64,000 bases of DNA from Auricularia sp. M13 (taxonomy: Eukaryota > Basidiomycota > Agaricomycetes > Auriculariales > Auriculariaceae), in NCBI GenBank assembly GCA_037042915.1, contig CM073202.1, positions 248,001 to 312,000 on the forward strand. The letters run 5' to 3'. Of the stretch, positions 46,263-59,605 are shown piece by piece (the first letter of the stretch is position 1; every line of letters begins with the position of its first letter). Made by a program: the position numbers and the translations under genes. The notes under the pieces are model-generated. The model had not been told where the DNA came from. It did no database searches and saw only the letters and a list, made by a program, of their open reading frames with translations.

Positions 46263-49200
46263 TCAAGATGTAGCCGCTGGTCAGAGGGTAGAGACTGGGG
46301 CGGAGGTCCAAACGCATGTTGGTCCCGGTGTCGGAGGAACGGACCGTTCACTACCGAAGTCATCGCCAGCACAGGCAAACTTGAAGTTGAGACAAACAGA
46401 CAACATTGTATCAGGAGTTCCAGATCGGTTTCAGGACATGAATGGAGGTCAAAACTTCAACTGAATATATATTTGTAGTGCGCTGAGTGCAAGCCAAGGA
46501 CGCCGGAAGCAAATCTTCAACGGTTCAATCACACAATAGCTCAGGAGCGAGCTGGCCACAAGCCGTATAAGTTACCCGTATCTGGCCGTCAGATACAGTA
46601 TATGGCTGTAGACTGTATACGGTACCCTTGGAACGCCTCCGAGTACTGTACTGCAGCCGAAGAAATTGGAATGTTCACACCCAGTCTGCAGATCCAGTTT
46701 TACACGGATCTACATTAAGTACAGCGCGCAACACTCAATGGAAGGAGACGCTCTGAGTCTCAGCTCAGGCAGACGCTGCGCGCAGCATGCAGGATCCGTC
46801 GTAACGGAAGGAATGAACGACTTGGCGCTGCTCCTGCATACTCACTGGCACAAAATAGCGGCACTTGCCTCAATTACTGTACCTGCGGGAAGTCGGCTCG
46901 CCCGCTGAGGTTGTCGAACATCACTGGACGTGAAACGCGGGCGCCTGGGTGTATGGGTTGTCGCGCACTACATAGAAGCGGGAGGGACAGCACTGTAGAG
47001 GATTCAGAGGAACAAGCGGCACTCGCAGCCGGCCGTCGCGTCCTGGTCAGGTGCGAGCTTGCAGAACTTTGATCATGAGTACTTCATCACGAAATCCGGC
47101 CGGATCTGGTACAGCGTTGCGGAGTTGATAAGTTTCGATGTAGCCTAAGGCATGACTTTCTGGGGAGATGCCCCTCACTATCCGGTGGCCCCTTCAGGCT
47201 GGGGCCCCACATGTGAGGGTACCCGAAACTGAGGGCCCCAAGTACAAGGGGTACCAAGTACTTGGGGGGGCCCAGATTCGTGCAACTCACCATCGTGAGG
47301 CCCCATTTCTGACTCACCATAACACTTAACATGGCCGCTGTATGTAACGTCGGCCAAAGTGATACCCTGCCCGCCCGCAAATTCTACTGAGAAACACTCC
47401 TAAGTTACAGGCAATACGAAGACTAGCAAAGCCTTATCAGAGGCTACAAGAATACCACTATACGCGATCGGTGGGAAGATGTCGTATTGAGACCGGCGTC
47501 GGAGCGGGTGCGAGCAGGCGAGCGCACAGTGGGGCAACCGGGCAAGACGGCGAGACGAGAAGTGGCCTTGTAGCGCGCCTGACACCAGGTCGGCACATTG
47601 CGCACACTTTTCCAGCAAATATAATATATCGCTGTTGCTGGCGGTCATGTGTGACCGAAACAACTTGGGCAACCTGAATAGCGAGGACGAGGAATAGCGG
47701 AAATGCCAGTCGGTAGACTAGAGCAGCAAAAATGACAGGGAGCTCGAGCACAGCATGTCGTGTGCCGGACATGCGAGCTGGTATGCAACCGCAAGCACTC
47801 GAGCAATGGGGATGGCGACAAAGACAAGCCGCAGGTTATTGAGCGAGAAATCAAGCCGCCCGCGGTCATGCGGGTGCTACACTGAGACATCCCAAGTGCC
47901 CGATGCAAGCGAGCAATATGGTATTCATGGAGCGCCGGGACAGCGTGCAGGTGCGACTACGAGCGTGGCCGTGGAAGAGTGGGTGTTGCAAGCATGCCGA
48001 TCACAGCAAGTACGAATCGCTTGACGTCCACTGTGGCGACCATTCTGCATGTTGAGCCGGACCGCGCGCGTAGAGACTAATGGCTTCGGGTGTCTCGGCC
48101 GCGTAGTAGTTAGGGGTGGTCTTATGCGCCGCAGACGATGCCCGCACATGACGCAGATTCCACATTAGGGAATGCGCGTGGTTGTTGAGGACGGCATCAG
48201 GACAATTGTTGTCGTGCCCGCTGCGCCCGTGATAGCTGCCATAAAGCGCCGTAGACCGAGAGACTATGCTGCCCACATCATTGGTCGCTGCCAATGAAGG
48301 TTAGAGACAACGGTCGTGACTCTGCGTTGGGATCGGTCGTGGAAATTGATTGAGCTACACCGCCAGCTACCAGCGTTGGAATGATCTCCAAGACACCTGA
48401 TGTGTCGCCCAAAAGAGAGAGCCTGTGCTAGACCCCAACTGATCTGGGGCTGATTCCATAAAAATCGTATATACGAGCAACTCCGGATGACGGAATTTGA
48501 GCCAAGCTCCGAGCAGCACTTGGGTTGAACTCGAGTTCGGACCGGCTATCACCGCATGTCGTCATTTCCGTACAGACGGTCCCTTTTCCTTTTCTTCTGC
48601 TCTTCCGGGCTCCAGTCACACAAATAATAATATTATCAAGTAAAATCAAAGTGTATTCATGGATTCATACAGGAAATATATAATAGAGAGAATAACAGAA
48701 GATTGACATATAATTACCAGGTCTAGAGTCATTATCAGCCGTTAGCAAGTCCGGCCCCAGAGCACAGTGCCAGCAGCAAGCCCAGAGCACATCCCACAGC
48801 AAAGCAAGTGCCAGTGCCAGTGCCAGAGCCAGAGCCAGCAGAGCCAGAGCCAGAGCCAGCAGAGCCAGAACCACAGCCAGAACCACAGCCAGCACCAGAG
48901 CAAGAGCCAGCACCGTTGAGAAGAGATCAGCCCGGGCAAGCACAAAGCACAAAGCACAAAGCAGGAGACCTCGGAAGGATATAGACGATTGGTTAGTGGT
49001 AATGAGTTAATTTCATGAGCAAGCACAGCGGAGAGGTAAATTAACGACATACGTGCTTTCGACATGCTGCTCTCGCGCGCTGGTCCCGTCGCACCGCCCG
49101 CCGTGTCCGTTGCGCTTGCCGCCGTGCCCGTTGCACGCTCTGGCGCTTGCACGACTCGCTGTGTCCGTCGCGCGTGCTGAACCCGTCCCGCACGGGCGCA

Positions 49201-50074
49201 TCCGCTGCGCTGCTCGCGCCCATGATCCCTGTTGTAACGCACGCTCACACTGCCCACTGACCTGTCATTCCACCCGCTGGCCCTGTCACACGATCCGCTG
49301 GCTTGTACACGCTGGCCCACTCGCGCCCGCCGGTCCTGTCGTGCTGGCTATGTCGCTTGCGCCGGTCAGCCTTATCGCGGATATCGCATTGGCGACCACT
49401 CACATTGAGTCCGCCCGGCGCCGACACCGCGCTTTCCTCTGAAGCAGTCGTGTTGCGGGTGCCCGCTGGCTGGCTGTGCATCGAGTTGTTCCACCAGGAT
49501 GGGCGCACATCGTTGTTGTGTGGGCGCGGCAAACGACAAAGGCGCCTGTTCACGCCGAAGTGCGGCGCGACTGGCATGTCCGTCCACCGCCCGCGTCTCC
49601 GTCTTGCCTTGATGACTCCGATAAGCGCAAGCAGTCATGATGGGGTAGAGGGGTTGTACATACGCAGTAGAGCCGGGTGAGCAGCACATCGGATGTGCTC
49701 CCTTGTCACCGCCGTCTGCGGCCAGCTCATCCGCCCCTGGGCCTTCTGCTGGTGTAGACACGCCATGTGCACGCGCACGAATACGCCGGTTACTCTGCAG
49801 CGTGCTTCAGACCGTCACGCTGGCGCAAGCAATCTGAGTGCGTCCGCACTGCGGTCGTTGCGGCTGAAACTCACGGTCGTGTCATACACCTTGGACAGCA
49901 TGCGCAGTCCGTTATCCACGTGCTGTGTTTTCTGAGCCTTCGCACGTCTGCGAAGTTGAGATGTGCGCTGCGCGACGCGCGAGATGCGATGGTCGAGAGC
50001 AAGCCGTTGGTTCGAAAAGACAAACACGGTCAAACGAACACTTGATCACATTGCAAGCACAGAATGAACATTTT
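46263..50074. other. Gene-free interval with simple repeats
   Basis: It contains a palindromic GGGGCCCC/GGTACC-rich stretch at about 47160-47310, a GCCAGW microsatellite at 48807-48918 and a degenerate GCTGGYCC-type repeat at about 49070-49350. No gene could be assembled. Confidence 0.45.
48807..48918. repeat. GCCAGT/GCCAGA microsatellite
   Basis: About 18 units of the hexamer GCCAGW with interruptions (AGCAGAGCC, ACCACA). A CAAAGCA trimer repeat follows at about 48940-48962. Confidence 0.9.
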
Positions 50075-51769
50075 TCAGGTCAACATGGCTGGTCCTCCTC
50101 CTCCCTGATGAGTTTGGGAGGTATTTTGCATCAGCAGGGCCATGAAGTTGGCCAGGGGACGCGGCGCTGCAGCGGGGGTCGCCGATGGGACGTTCGTCGG
50201 ACCTTGCGTGCTGGGTGTTGCGCGGGCAGGTGCGGAATCCTTCTCTGGAGGCTTCCCGAACATCTTAATATCGTCCTTGAGTATTTGGTTCATAAATCTA
50301 AATGATATCGGAATAAATTGATGAACGTCGAAAAGGAACTGCACTCACGGCGACCATCCGGCTCCCGAGAATGGCTTCCCGAATTCCTTCTCCTTGTCTT
50401 CGAGGAACTTACTCGCGATGCTCCAGAAGTGGTCATCGTCCTTGGGACGACCATGCTGCCTCTTCCGCTTTGTACTCTCATCGCCAGCGGGGACGTCGGC
50501 GGGCTCGGTACTGTCGCCACGAGCACCCTGCTTGCTTGGCTCAGGGATCCCGAGCAAGTCCTTGTTTTGAAGGGCAATGTGGCGCTGTCAACGCACGTTA
50601 CCTTACAGGAACAGGACGGAAGTTATACATCTGTGAGACGTACCAAAAGAGCACATTTAACGGTGTTGTCGTTGTCGAGGGTGGACAGAGACACCGCGCC
50701 GCCTTGCTTGTACTTCTCCGCCAAATCCGTTGTGAATTTGGCGATGTTGACGGCGCTCTTATGCCCAACAGTAGCGCCATCGCGAAGCTGAAAGTAGCTT
50801 AATCGGCGTGCTGGACAGCTGCTGGTGGAACTTACCGCCTGCCGGAATTGATTGCGGATGCCCGAGCAATACGACTTGACATAGGAAGTGAGGATCGCCT
50901 CGCGCGCGGGGCTTTTGAAGACCATATTAAATCCAAGGTCTTTGCGCTCTGACATGATGCGCTGCTATTGTAGGGTGAGATGGATAAACGGTGAATTCAA
51001 TAGATAGCTACCAGGACATCCACGTGCATTGTCATAAAGTCCATGCGCTTTGCTTTATAGACTTCGTCATGGGCGAACGTCCGGACGACGGACTGAAGTG
51101 TAATTCAGCGTATATTAGCACCCACAGAATGAAAGGCATACTTTATGGTCTTCAGAGAGAAGGAAGTGAGCTTCGAACTCTTCCTTAATTTCCTTGAGGT
51201 TATCCAGGATCTGAGAGAACTGAGACGCGCCCGGAGAAACGCTCATAGACACTTTAAAGATCGCAGAAAGTGTATAGATGCGTGCAATACGGTCAGGAAC
51301 GGTCAGTCCCTTCGTAAACTGCGCCATCGTTAGCAGTAGCCACCCCGATTTGGTGATGTGCGTACCTCAGCGAACGCGTGCAATTCAGCAATATACTCGG
51401 CCCCAAGCTCCATCTGGGTGCATATTCCATCCACCATGGCCGCAATGAGCTGGTCAGGGCCAATGTCAGGCGTCGGGAGCTGGGTGACGATCACGAGGTG
51501 TAATCAGCACAGCTGGGAAATAAAGCTGGCGGATTCCAACACACCTGGGTCTCTCGGACTATCTGCTGGCTCATTTCAGAGTCGAAGTCTTGGTTTGACT
51601 GCCCAGTGTGAGATCCCGGCGCCTGCGGCGCGACAGGACGGCCAGGATTGACGGGCCCGAGGCCTGACTGAGGTCCCGTCGCCGTACCACCAGCAGAAAA
51701 CGTGCCGCTATTGCCGAAAAAAGTAGCAGCAGGGGCGGCACCTCCGTTGTCCATAGAAGACTGAAACAT
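50075..51769 (-). CDS. Downstream gene of an agaricomycete two-gene locus (441 aa, unknown function)
   Basis: Eight exons, all junctions in frame: 51545-51769, 51366-51479, 51142-51318, 51012-51092, 50836-50961, 50644-50787, 50349-50584 and 50075-50297. Introns are 47-65 nt, several with perfect TGCTAAC or GCTGA branch sites. The N-terminus is glycine/alanine/proline-rich (about residues 1-70). The middle is helical and charged (ILDNLKEIKEEFEAH; SERKDLGFNMVFKSP). A KRKRQHGRPKDDDHFWSIA stretch, probably a nuclear localisation signal followed by the conserved DDHFW motif, precedes the FGKPFSGAGWSPF segment. The tail is low-complexity. I recall the DDHFW region from lineage-specific multicopy proteins of mushrooms but cannot give a function. 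It lies 611 bp downstream of, and co-oriented with, the 1492-aa gene. Confidence 0.75.
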
Positions 51770-52380
51770 CGCCGCGGGCTGTTATGAGGTGACAGGTCCG
51801 GAAGCGGCGAACGTGTGCACAGGACAAGCTGCGATGGCGACGGAGTATTCCTTTGTGGATTTGATTTTGGCTCCGTCGTGATACGCAATCATGCTGTACA
51901 GTTTCAGAGCACTCTCTCATATTCGTCCAAGGTGAGCGGGGAGAAGGAAACTCTGAATTGCATCTTCGAGGGTCAATCCAAACTTGGACAACCTTCGTGG
52001 ACGCTGGTGCTTCAGGCATTAACTGAGGTAGTGTGAATACCCTGCGACGAGCTTGAGGCAATCTCACGTCGCACAGAGCAACGCTGAATCTCTAGGGACA
52101 AGGGAGGCGGGATGAATGCGTTGACCGAGGTGAGCCGATAGAATGTTACGTACGATTTAGCTTTAAGTGTGCTTCGCTTGACCTGAAGCGCTCCGCAATG
52201 TTCCGTTAGTCTGCTCGCCATCGCTCGAGTCCAGGGTCACTCTGCGGCAGGTTCAGGAACACAATTGCGAAGAATGAAGCCAAATTTACCGTCATTGATA
52301 ATGCCGAGACACTGAGTTCGAGTTTCGAGCATCATTTGCCGACGTGTCTGTGCGGAACTGTCCGCTCCCTTGCTGACGCG
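51770..52380. other. Spacer between the two genes of the locus
   Basis: No open frame of note. It should hold the 3' end of the large gene and the promoter of the small one; no TATA consensus stands out. Confidence 0.5.
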
Positions 52381-55300
52381 CTACGGATGAATCACGAATA
52401 AGTGACTGACGTACTGCACATATATATCACACATGTAGAACTCACATTCAAAGAAAGCGCTGTACGGTTTCCCATAGTTCCACTCACTACCCGTTGCAGG
52501 CGCCGCCAAATGCGAGTTTGCATTGAAGGTCCGATAGTACTGGTAAGCCGGTAACACTGAGGTTGACGGGCCGCTGCCTTGGTAGGACATATTTTCATCT
52601 GCTTGCCCTGCGTACCATGGCACTGTTGGAGCAATGGATTGAGGTTGCGGAGCCGCTGGTGCGAATGCAGCGTTTCCCGTTATCTGCGGGGGAAATGAGT
52701 GTTGCTGTACTATACGGTACTGCAAGGCAGGTGGATGTGCGTCGTGTCCGGTGAATGACTGAGAACGATCGGCATGAGCAGTGACCGAATGCCCAATCGA
52801 CCGCGCGTTGGGGGGCTCGTGAAACTCGACAGCCGTTGGACGTGACTGACGTGTAGATGAATGCCTGTCGCCCTGCGCCGTATGGCCGTATTGCTGCTGA
52901 GGCAATACAGGCGCGGATTGGGCGGGGCGAGGCTGGGGGAAAGGTTGCTGTGCAGCGGAATGAATGCCGGTGGCCGCATTCGAACTTGACGCCGTTACAC
53001 TCTGTGGAGGCGCTGAATCCGCAGAAAGGTTCTTGAAATGCTTCTCTACCCCTCGTTCCAGGCTCTGTGCCATGTCGATGCACGGACGAGCGATGGCCAG
53101 TTTCTGCAAGTGAACGGCGCTTCGCATCTGCCCGAGATTGAGGATAACGTCGGCAGGTTGAGCGTGAGAAACAATGGGACGAGTTTGCGACGACGTTTGA
53201 CGTTCCTGAAGTACCGCACGCCGACCTGTAGCCGCACAACCGTGCGATGCGCAGTTATGCTGAACATTTGCAGCGCAGATGATGGCCTGTGGCTATGTGT
53301 TGAATTCTTGACATTTCCGATTGACATACCGACTTACCTCCACGGGTACCAAAAACCAGTCTTGCAGCGGTGGAATGATGGGCATGAGATACGTTTGGCT
53401 GTTCAGGACGGGATTGGCAGCAGGGCACTTGACAAGCAGGCGCGTGTCGGGCAGCCCAGAGTTAACAATATGGCATCGCACGATCTCCTCGACATGTGCA
53501 ATGGCTGGGGAGGTCGACGCGGTCCGATTGACCTCAGCAGGCGCGATTAAGACCCAACTTCCAGGAGACACCGCGTCTCCGCTGACAAGTCCAACTTTGG
53601 ACACAACGGAGACCTCGTCGTGCGCGTCGATCCCTGCGACTGGCACCTTCGAGAACGAAAGGGTGCTTCCATATGGAACTAGCTTGCAGCCAGACAGAGT
53701 AACTGCTGAGCAGAGTCAGTAAGGAATTAATGCTCAGCTGTGAAAACTTACAGTTTGTCGTTTGCGTCTCAGGCTCGTAAATGCCGAGGTACGAGCGCAC
53801 CGTAGGGTATAATTCAACGAGAGATGCAACCCGGTCACCTGCACGAACAAAATCTGAAGCCTGCGGTTTTGTACGTCGGAATGTATCGCGATGTTCGCGC
53901 AGCTCCGACGGAGACGCTGGTTTGTTCGGGTCTGCAGCAGAGCAAGAAGGAGGCTGGTATGGTCGAACCCAACCTCCGCTGAGGAGATGACGGATCCTGT
54001 TTCCATGCGCAAACCCGATGGCAATGTCGCGAGAAGGCGCCTGGCGATTGGAATGGATGCTCTTGGCGCGGATGACCGCATTGAACGACTCGAAGGCTTC
54101 AGTGGCGAATAGGATCGCAGGTCCAAAGCGACGGATATGCTCTGGAAGGTGGAGAAGAAGGTGAAACTTTGGCTTGTTGAACCACCGAGGAGACCACTCT
54201 GCGGTGGCCGCGAGCAGGTTCTCGATTGCCGTGGTTAGGCGAGGCTGCACAAGTTATGAGTCGTGGAATGAAGTGTACTTGGAAACTCACGATGTATTCG
54301 TCCATGTCTTCAATAACCGGCTGCCAAATGAGCGGCACGAGCGCGGCCAATTCGACCCAAGCACGATAGCAGTCGGGGGAGACAAGTCCCTGCAGCACAA
54401 ACGGCCCGGCTTGGGCAATCGCGCGAAAGTCGCGTCCAACGAGAGATCCGGCATAGGTTACGAGCGTGTGGCCTCGAAGGGGTGAGATCCCCAATCCTGA
54501 TGTGTCGAAGGAATCTAGTCGTGCAATGAGCTCGTTCTGTTTGGCATCGGAGCTGCATTGATTCTTCACAACATCGCGCCAGAAGTACTTGATCACACCG
54601 ATCAAGATTACATGAAGTATCTCAACGGGTGTGTCGCGATTCGGATCTAGGCCTGAGAGACGTCAGATAATGCGATTTCATCAGGCGGAAAACACACCGC
54701 GCAGCTGGAATATCGCGCTTCGAAGGTCCGCGGAAGGAAGCTGTGCCTTTGCGTGGTCAAAGGCAGCTTCGCGTGTCGTTCGCGCGCGCTTTCCCTTCAT
54801 CGCTGACTCAAACTTGTCGATAAAAAACTGAAGCGAAGTATCCTTGACGCCAGTCGCGGTTTTCAAAGTCTTGATAGCATCGAGGTTGCCGTAGGACCGG
54901 GTTAGGTTTTCCAGCTTGTCCACCGTCTCCAGCGTCTCTGACCGAGTGCGCGGCCGTCCCAACTGTTCAATGTTGAGAAATAGACTGCGCAGTAAAGAGC
55001 TCACGCACCGTAACAAACCGCTTAATGCGTGAAAGCATGTCGCGAGCAGACTCGACGACTTTCTTCCTACGCTTCTTCCCACCTACAGGCATCGCCGCGG
55101 CTGGCTGGGCCTCACCCTCGGAATCGCTGCCCTCATCGTCCTCCGCCTTGCCGCGATCGACCCAGCAAGCCCGACAGAAAAACTTGCCCTTCATGCCGAT
55201 ATGGCAGGCAAGCTCGCTCTGCATGGGATTATCGCCGAGCAGTCCGAGCACAAATGGGAGCAATAGTACGACTGCCTGAGTCGCGTGGTCAAAAGCCCAG

Positions 55301-57357
55301 ACGCCATTCTTCTGACAAATCCTGAGCGCGTTTCAGTGATATTTCCAAAAGAACGGTGAGATAACGTACTCTACTTCGTTCACAACACCGTCGAGCATCT
55401 CTGGGACCGGGGCAATGTTCGACGTCGTCAGAAAGTGGACATTGTATTCCTGATGTGCATGCTCTCGAGGAAGACCGGCAGGAGTGAAAAGGAAGCTGTT
55501 GTGCTTATTCCACTTCTTCGACTGGTTCCCGGACGTGTCGTCGCAGTACAGCCAAAACGGGAATGCACGCACTTCGGCGCCATTTGCACGCGCACGCCAT
55601 ACATTCCCATCGGCTGGTTTCGTTCGCGCCCACGGTGAGAGCTGAGCGCCGAGGCGGTCTCCTTCGGTCAGATAGCTGCCTGAGAAATATGGAGATAGAT
55701 AGTTAGCACCCATGGCAATTCGGGTTATCTGCTCACCGTGAATGATTTGGGGCGATGGAAGGCCATACGCTTTGTGAGACTCAATGAAGCGCGGCATGGC
55801 CAGAAGGAGGTCGTCCTCTGGGACATCAACCGTTTCCCACTCGTGCACACACCAACCACGAACGAGATTACCCGTTTCAGGGTTGAGGATCTCGGCGCCC
55901 GATAATCGCCACGCTCGGGCGACTCGCGCACCGTCTCGCATGAACCATCGCACAGGGATGACGACACCACCGATGGCCGAGGTGGGAGCAAGCAGGGCGG
56001 GCTCGAATATGTAGAAATCCTGATTACCACGGCGTATCATCGGCGTAGCGAGGGACAGGTCGACCTCGTGAAGCCACTTTCGCGATTCGCACGGATTTGC
56101 GACCTTGCCACCAGTCTCCACCGGAAGGAAGCTGAGATGCTGGGAAACACGAGGATTGGCGTGTTCCTGCAGAATATTGAGTAGCTATCGAAGAACTGGG
56201 CGAGGCTACACACCTGTGCGATGATATCGGCCAAAGAATTGACGTGGTAACGGTGGCCCATTTTACCCACGTATTCCCTGGTCTCTATCCCGCAGAAGGT
56301 CTGGAGAAGGATGTCGAGAGCCTTGATGCTTGAGACGGAGGGCATGTCGTCAACACCGTTGAAGCGCAGCATCCAATGGAGCAGGTCGAGCTGCCGCTCG
56401 GAAAAGACGGAGCGCGTTAAGTGCATGAGCATATCGAACGATATTTCCTACTACAATCAGTCACTCTAAGCGGTTCATGACGCGAAAACTCACCTGCTTA
56501 TTTCTCCACGGGAAATACGGCGCGCTCGGGTCGAATGTGCGGCTGCGCACCCGCGGAGCCGCACCACCGACACCAGCATTCTCCTGGATGGAAGGAAAGA
56601 GATCAGGATAAAAATCGTTCAGAAATATCAAATGAGACTCACCTCTTCAGAGCTACTGGAACTGGACTCGGACGGTGGTGCGTTTACACTTTCGTCATCC
56701 GAATCGGATTCAACGTAGACACCCTCGAGAAATTCCATGAGGCTCTCGCAGAGACGTTCACGGGCCTGTTCAGGGTTCATTGCAAAGAAAGCGTCCTCGT
56801 CGTCGGATTCGTTGCCAAACTGAAGGTCCACCCACTCGGGCTCGATCGGAGCATTCGACTCGGCAGGCGCTGGAGTACTCCGCGAAGTGTCGCGACCGAA
56901 ATTCGACTGTGCAACTTTCCGAAATAATTCGAGCAGTTCACGTCCACGCGAGGGCGCGTCATCTTGTGCCTGAGCGAAAGGCACTGAAGGGCCGGCCGAG
57001 TTTGCTGCAGTCTGCTCTTCAAGATTCTGCAGGAACCGCTTTGCGGCACGCTGATGCGCCGGTATGCGCTCATGAAGCACCGCGGCGCGGATGTCGCGTA
57101 CATTGCCGTCCAGGCACGACAGGCATTTCACCTTGTCGCCGACGGCCTCCCAGCCTGCGATGCATGAGCACACCCACACAGATCACAAGCTGCCACGCAC
57201 ATTGAGGCTGAGCAAGTGCTTTGAGCTCGAGCCTTTTCGTTGAGCGCACTCTTGGTGCTTTCAAGTTGGACCTTAACATGCTGGCTTGAGCGATTGGACG
57301 CGACGCGACGCGAGGGACACGAGTATCTCCGCTCTTCGGCGGCAATTCACTCTCATT
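52381..57357 (-). CDS. Large transposase-like protein of an agaricomycete multicopy family (about 1492 aa)
   Basis: Eleven exons: 57201-57357, 56643-57154, 56494-56583, 56214-56447, 55375-56166, 55009-55311, 54698-54962, 54291-54652, 53752-54244, 53338-53702 and 52381-53286. The 55312-55374 junction is the least certain. The N-terminus has a CxxC pair (CLSCLDGN). An acidic serine-rich region follows, then a helical block (LMHLTRSVFSERQLDLLHWML). A central part contains PQIIHGEQITRIAMGANY and WLYCDDTSGNQSKKWNKHN. Next come LLGDNPMQSELACHIGMKG and FCRACW (zinc-like CxxC). EILHVILIGVIKYFWRDV precedes a C-terminal KFHLLLHLPEHIRRFGP / TEAFESFNAVIR / SRDIA block. The order resembles large multicopy proteins of mushrooms that I believe are transposon-encoded, but I cannot identify catalytic acids. 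The final 250 residues are Gln/Pro/Ser-rich. All exons are open, so this copy may be intact. Confidence 0.72.
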
Positions 57358-58020
57358 CATGGAGCCCAAGCACACGTTCTTGGGCACAAGTTAAGCATCC
57401 AAGTCCACCTTCAGGTGGAAATCCGATTACACTGGGCTTGACGGGTTCGAGATCATCTCAAACCCGATCTTCAGGTCAGCCCAAAACGCAGCTGATGCGC
57501 AGCCGGAACAACGCCTCTCGGGCCGAACTCGAGCGCCATTGGAGCGCAGCCCAAATCGCGTATCCTCGTGCCAACACATCAAGGTCAATTGCAGGTGATC
57601 ACAAACTAACTTCTGGTGGTGTACGCCGGGCCAAGCAGAGACGCATCAGGCCGTCCACAAAGTCCGAGAGACCACAGCATCACTGCAGCTTGTAGGGGCC
57701 ATTAAGATCCTAGGGCAGCATAAGTCCACACTCTCTAATATGTTTGACATAGCGACTGGCGGCTTACCATCTTCTGCCATACTTAAGCGTCCACTGGCTC
57801 ATCGCACATATCGTTTCCCTATCTGTAACACTTAATATTGAATCATATTCTCATGGCATTGTTGCACACCTTTCACTCCAGGTCAAGGGATTGGAGGGCA
57901 CCAGCACGACAGAGAACACAGAAGTATTCGGATGAAAACTACACTAATGATATGTATGACCACGTCTATAGGTATCTAATATGTGGCGGCAACGACGGGC
58001 AGGGTAACTAGGTCACGACA
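57358..58020. other. 5' flank of the large gene, no gene
   Basis: No domain-bearing frame. I searched by eye for terminal inverted repeats matching the 49.7-50.1 kb side and saw none. Confidence 0.4.
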
Positions 58021-58029
58021 ATGGCCCTG

Positions 58030-58360
58030 CCACCACGACCACCTGGAAGCCAGCCCCACTCGGTGACAACTGTCAAGGCGAGTGGGCCCCGAGTTCCAGT
58101 GCCTGCCAGTCACAACTGAGAAGACGGCAGGCTGCGTGGACGCGGCGACGTGGGTAGCAACAGCGGCCACTCACATATCTTGCTGACAGGGATGCTCACG
58201 CCGCAACGTCCACCTGAAACCCGGCGCCACACGGTGACAATCGTCAAAGCGCGCGACCCCCGAGTTCCAGTGCCCGCCGGTCACGATCGTGAAAGCGGCG
58301 GGCGGCGTAGACGCTGCGGTGTGGAGGTACCCGTCAGCACCTGCGAAAAAAAAAATGAGT
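58030..58360. repeat. Diverged tandem duplication (period about 171 bp)
   Basis: 58030-58170 and 58200-58345 share CCACCTG, CGGTGACAA, CGTCAA, CCGAGTTCCAGTGCC and GTCACRA blocks in the same order. It is an old tandem duplication without coding sense. Confidence 0.75.
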
Positions 58361-59532
58361 CGCAGGCGCGTGCATAGCTATCCGTGACGGTCAGCGGGCG
58401 ACGACGAGCGCGTTCGGATCGGCCGACTTACCTCAGTAAGAGGCGCTGTGCAGGTTCTTGCCTGAGGCCGTCCAAGATGACGTTGACGGCGAGGCCTACA
58501 GCGAGCACGACAAGTCGCGGGTGGCAGGCGGCGGGTGGTGGAGGAAAGGGAAAGAGGTTGAAGTTCATTTCCAACCCCGCTCTGGCTGAAGTCCGCTCGG
58601 CTCCCGCCACAATCTTTGTCGGCCGACCGGCCGAAATGCCACAGTCTGTACTGCTGGACTGAAGCTTCAAGCGCCGTCGACGCGTGAAATTCCCGCTGGC
58701 GGCCTCCAGCCTTCTCGCCTTACTGCTCCCCGCCCGCCCCCTCGCTGCTCTGCCTTGCTGTCGCTACTCAGCACTGTGGGCCGCCGCGCACTTCGCGTCG
58801 CGCGCCCTACTTGCATCAGTCCTAGTCGGCGTGCGCGCATCGCACGGCCACATGCTTGTGGCTTGTGACCCAGCGCTTGTCCTCACGGCCGCGGCCCTTG
58901 GCCAAGAGCACTGTTGGCTCACGTTGATGAGCCGGAATTCTGTGCGGCTCTTGCGATCGCGACCGTTTGCGGGGTAACCAAGGACCCTTGCCATCGAACC
59001 GCGCACCCGCGCGCTGCGAAACTTCTTGAGCGTCATCAGTCGTATGTATGCGTGCTCTGGATTACGTTGAGGATTCGGAATTTTGTGTAAGGCCAAGCGG
59101 CCATGAGTGAATAGTGAATAGTAATAAACTCATTACTCACCGATGGTTTTGGGCCTTGAGACAAAACTTGAGAGCTGCTTGGGCCTTTCTCACTCAAAGA
59201 CTGAATGGGAATTGCCTCTGTTAAGCAGACTGAGGTTCTAAGTACATGAAAAGAGCCTCCTTATATACATTTTGGTGGGTCCCTGAGTCATTTAGTACCA
59301 AAACTGTCCTCTACTGGGCTCAAGCGAGCCCTAGTCAAATTATCTTATCACGGGATACATCGGCTCCGAATCTAGGAGCATATCCCGAGAGGTTTCCATT
59401 GTAGGTGATGCTGCGGACGGACTGCGGTCGAGCTGCGGCCGCAGCACGTGACTCAGTAGCAAGTTGTCTGTGACTAGCCAGTTGGTTCCGGCAACACAAC
59501 TGGGCTGAGAGGCTTGGTATTCTCACATAATT
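58361..59532. other. Gene-free interval
   Basis: The frame at 58684-58977 looks like a signal peptide but starts with GTG and has no ATG, so it is not called. The 59130-59340 part is AT-richer and may be an old LTR fragment. Confidence 0.4.
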
Positions 59533-59605
59533 GACGATGGCCGAGTCGTTTACCTACTGAGGTTACCTGGTGCGCCTTTGAGGCGAGGGTTCGACTCTCT
59601 GAGCA
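59533..59605 (+). repeat. tRNA-like sequence (Ser/Leu type), SINE head or tRNA relic
   Basis: GACGATGGCCGAGT followed 40 bp later by GAGGGTTCGACTCT are the A-box and B-box regions of a class II tRNA. The T-stem pairs at four of five positions. The acceptor arms do not pair, so this is not a functional tRNA. Confidence 0.4.

Noticed and set aside
47157-47330. GGGGCCCC/GGTACC palindromic stretch considered as a MITE
   Set aside because: No matching termini or target duplication could be found on either side.
48807-48918. Regular GCCAGW repeats considered as a CRISPR-like array
   Set aside because: Tandem hexamers without spacers in a eukaryotic context; a plain microsatellite.
58684-58977. 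97-codon frame with signal-peptide-like start
   Set aside because: It begins with GTG, has no ATG in frame, and no TATA box or domain supports it.
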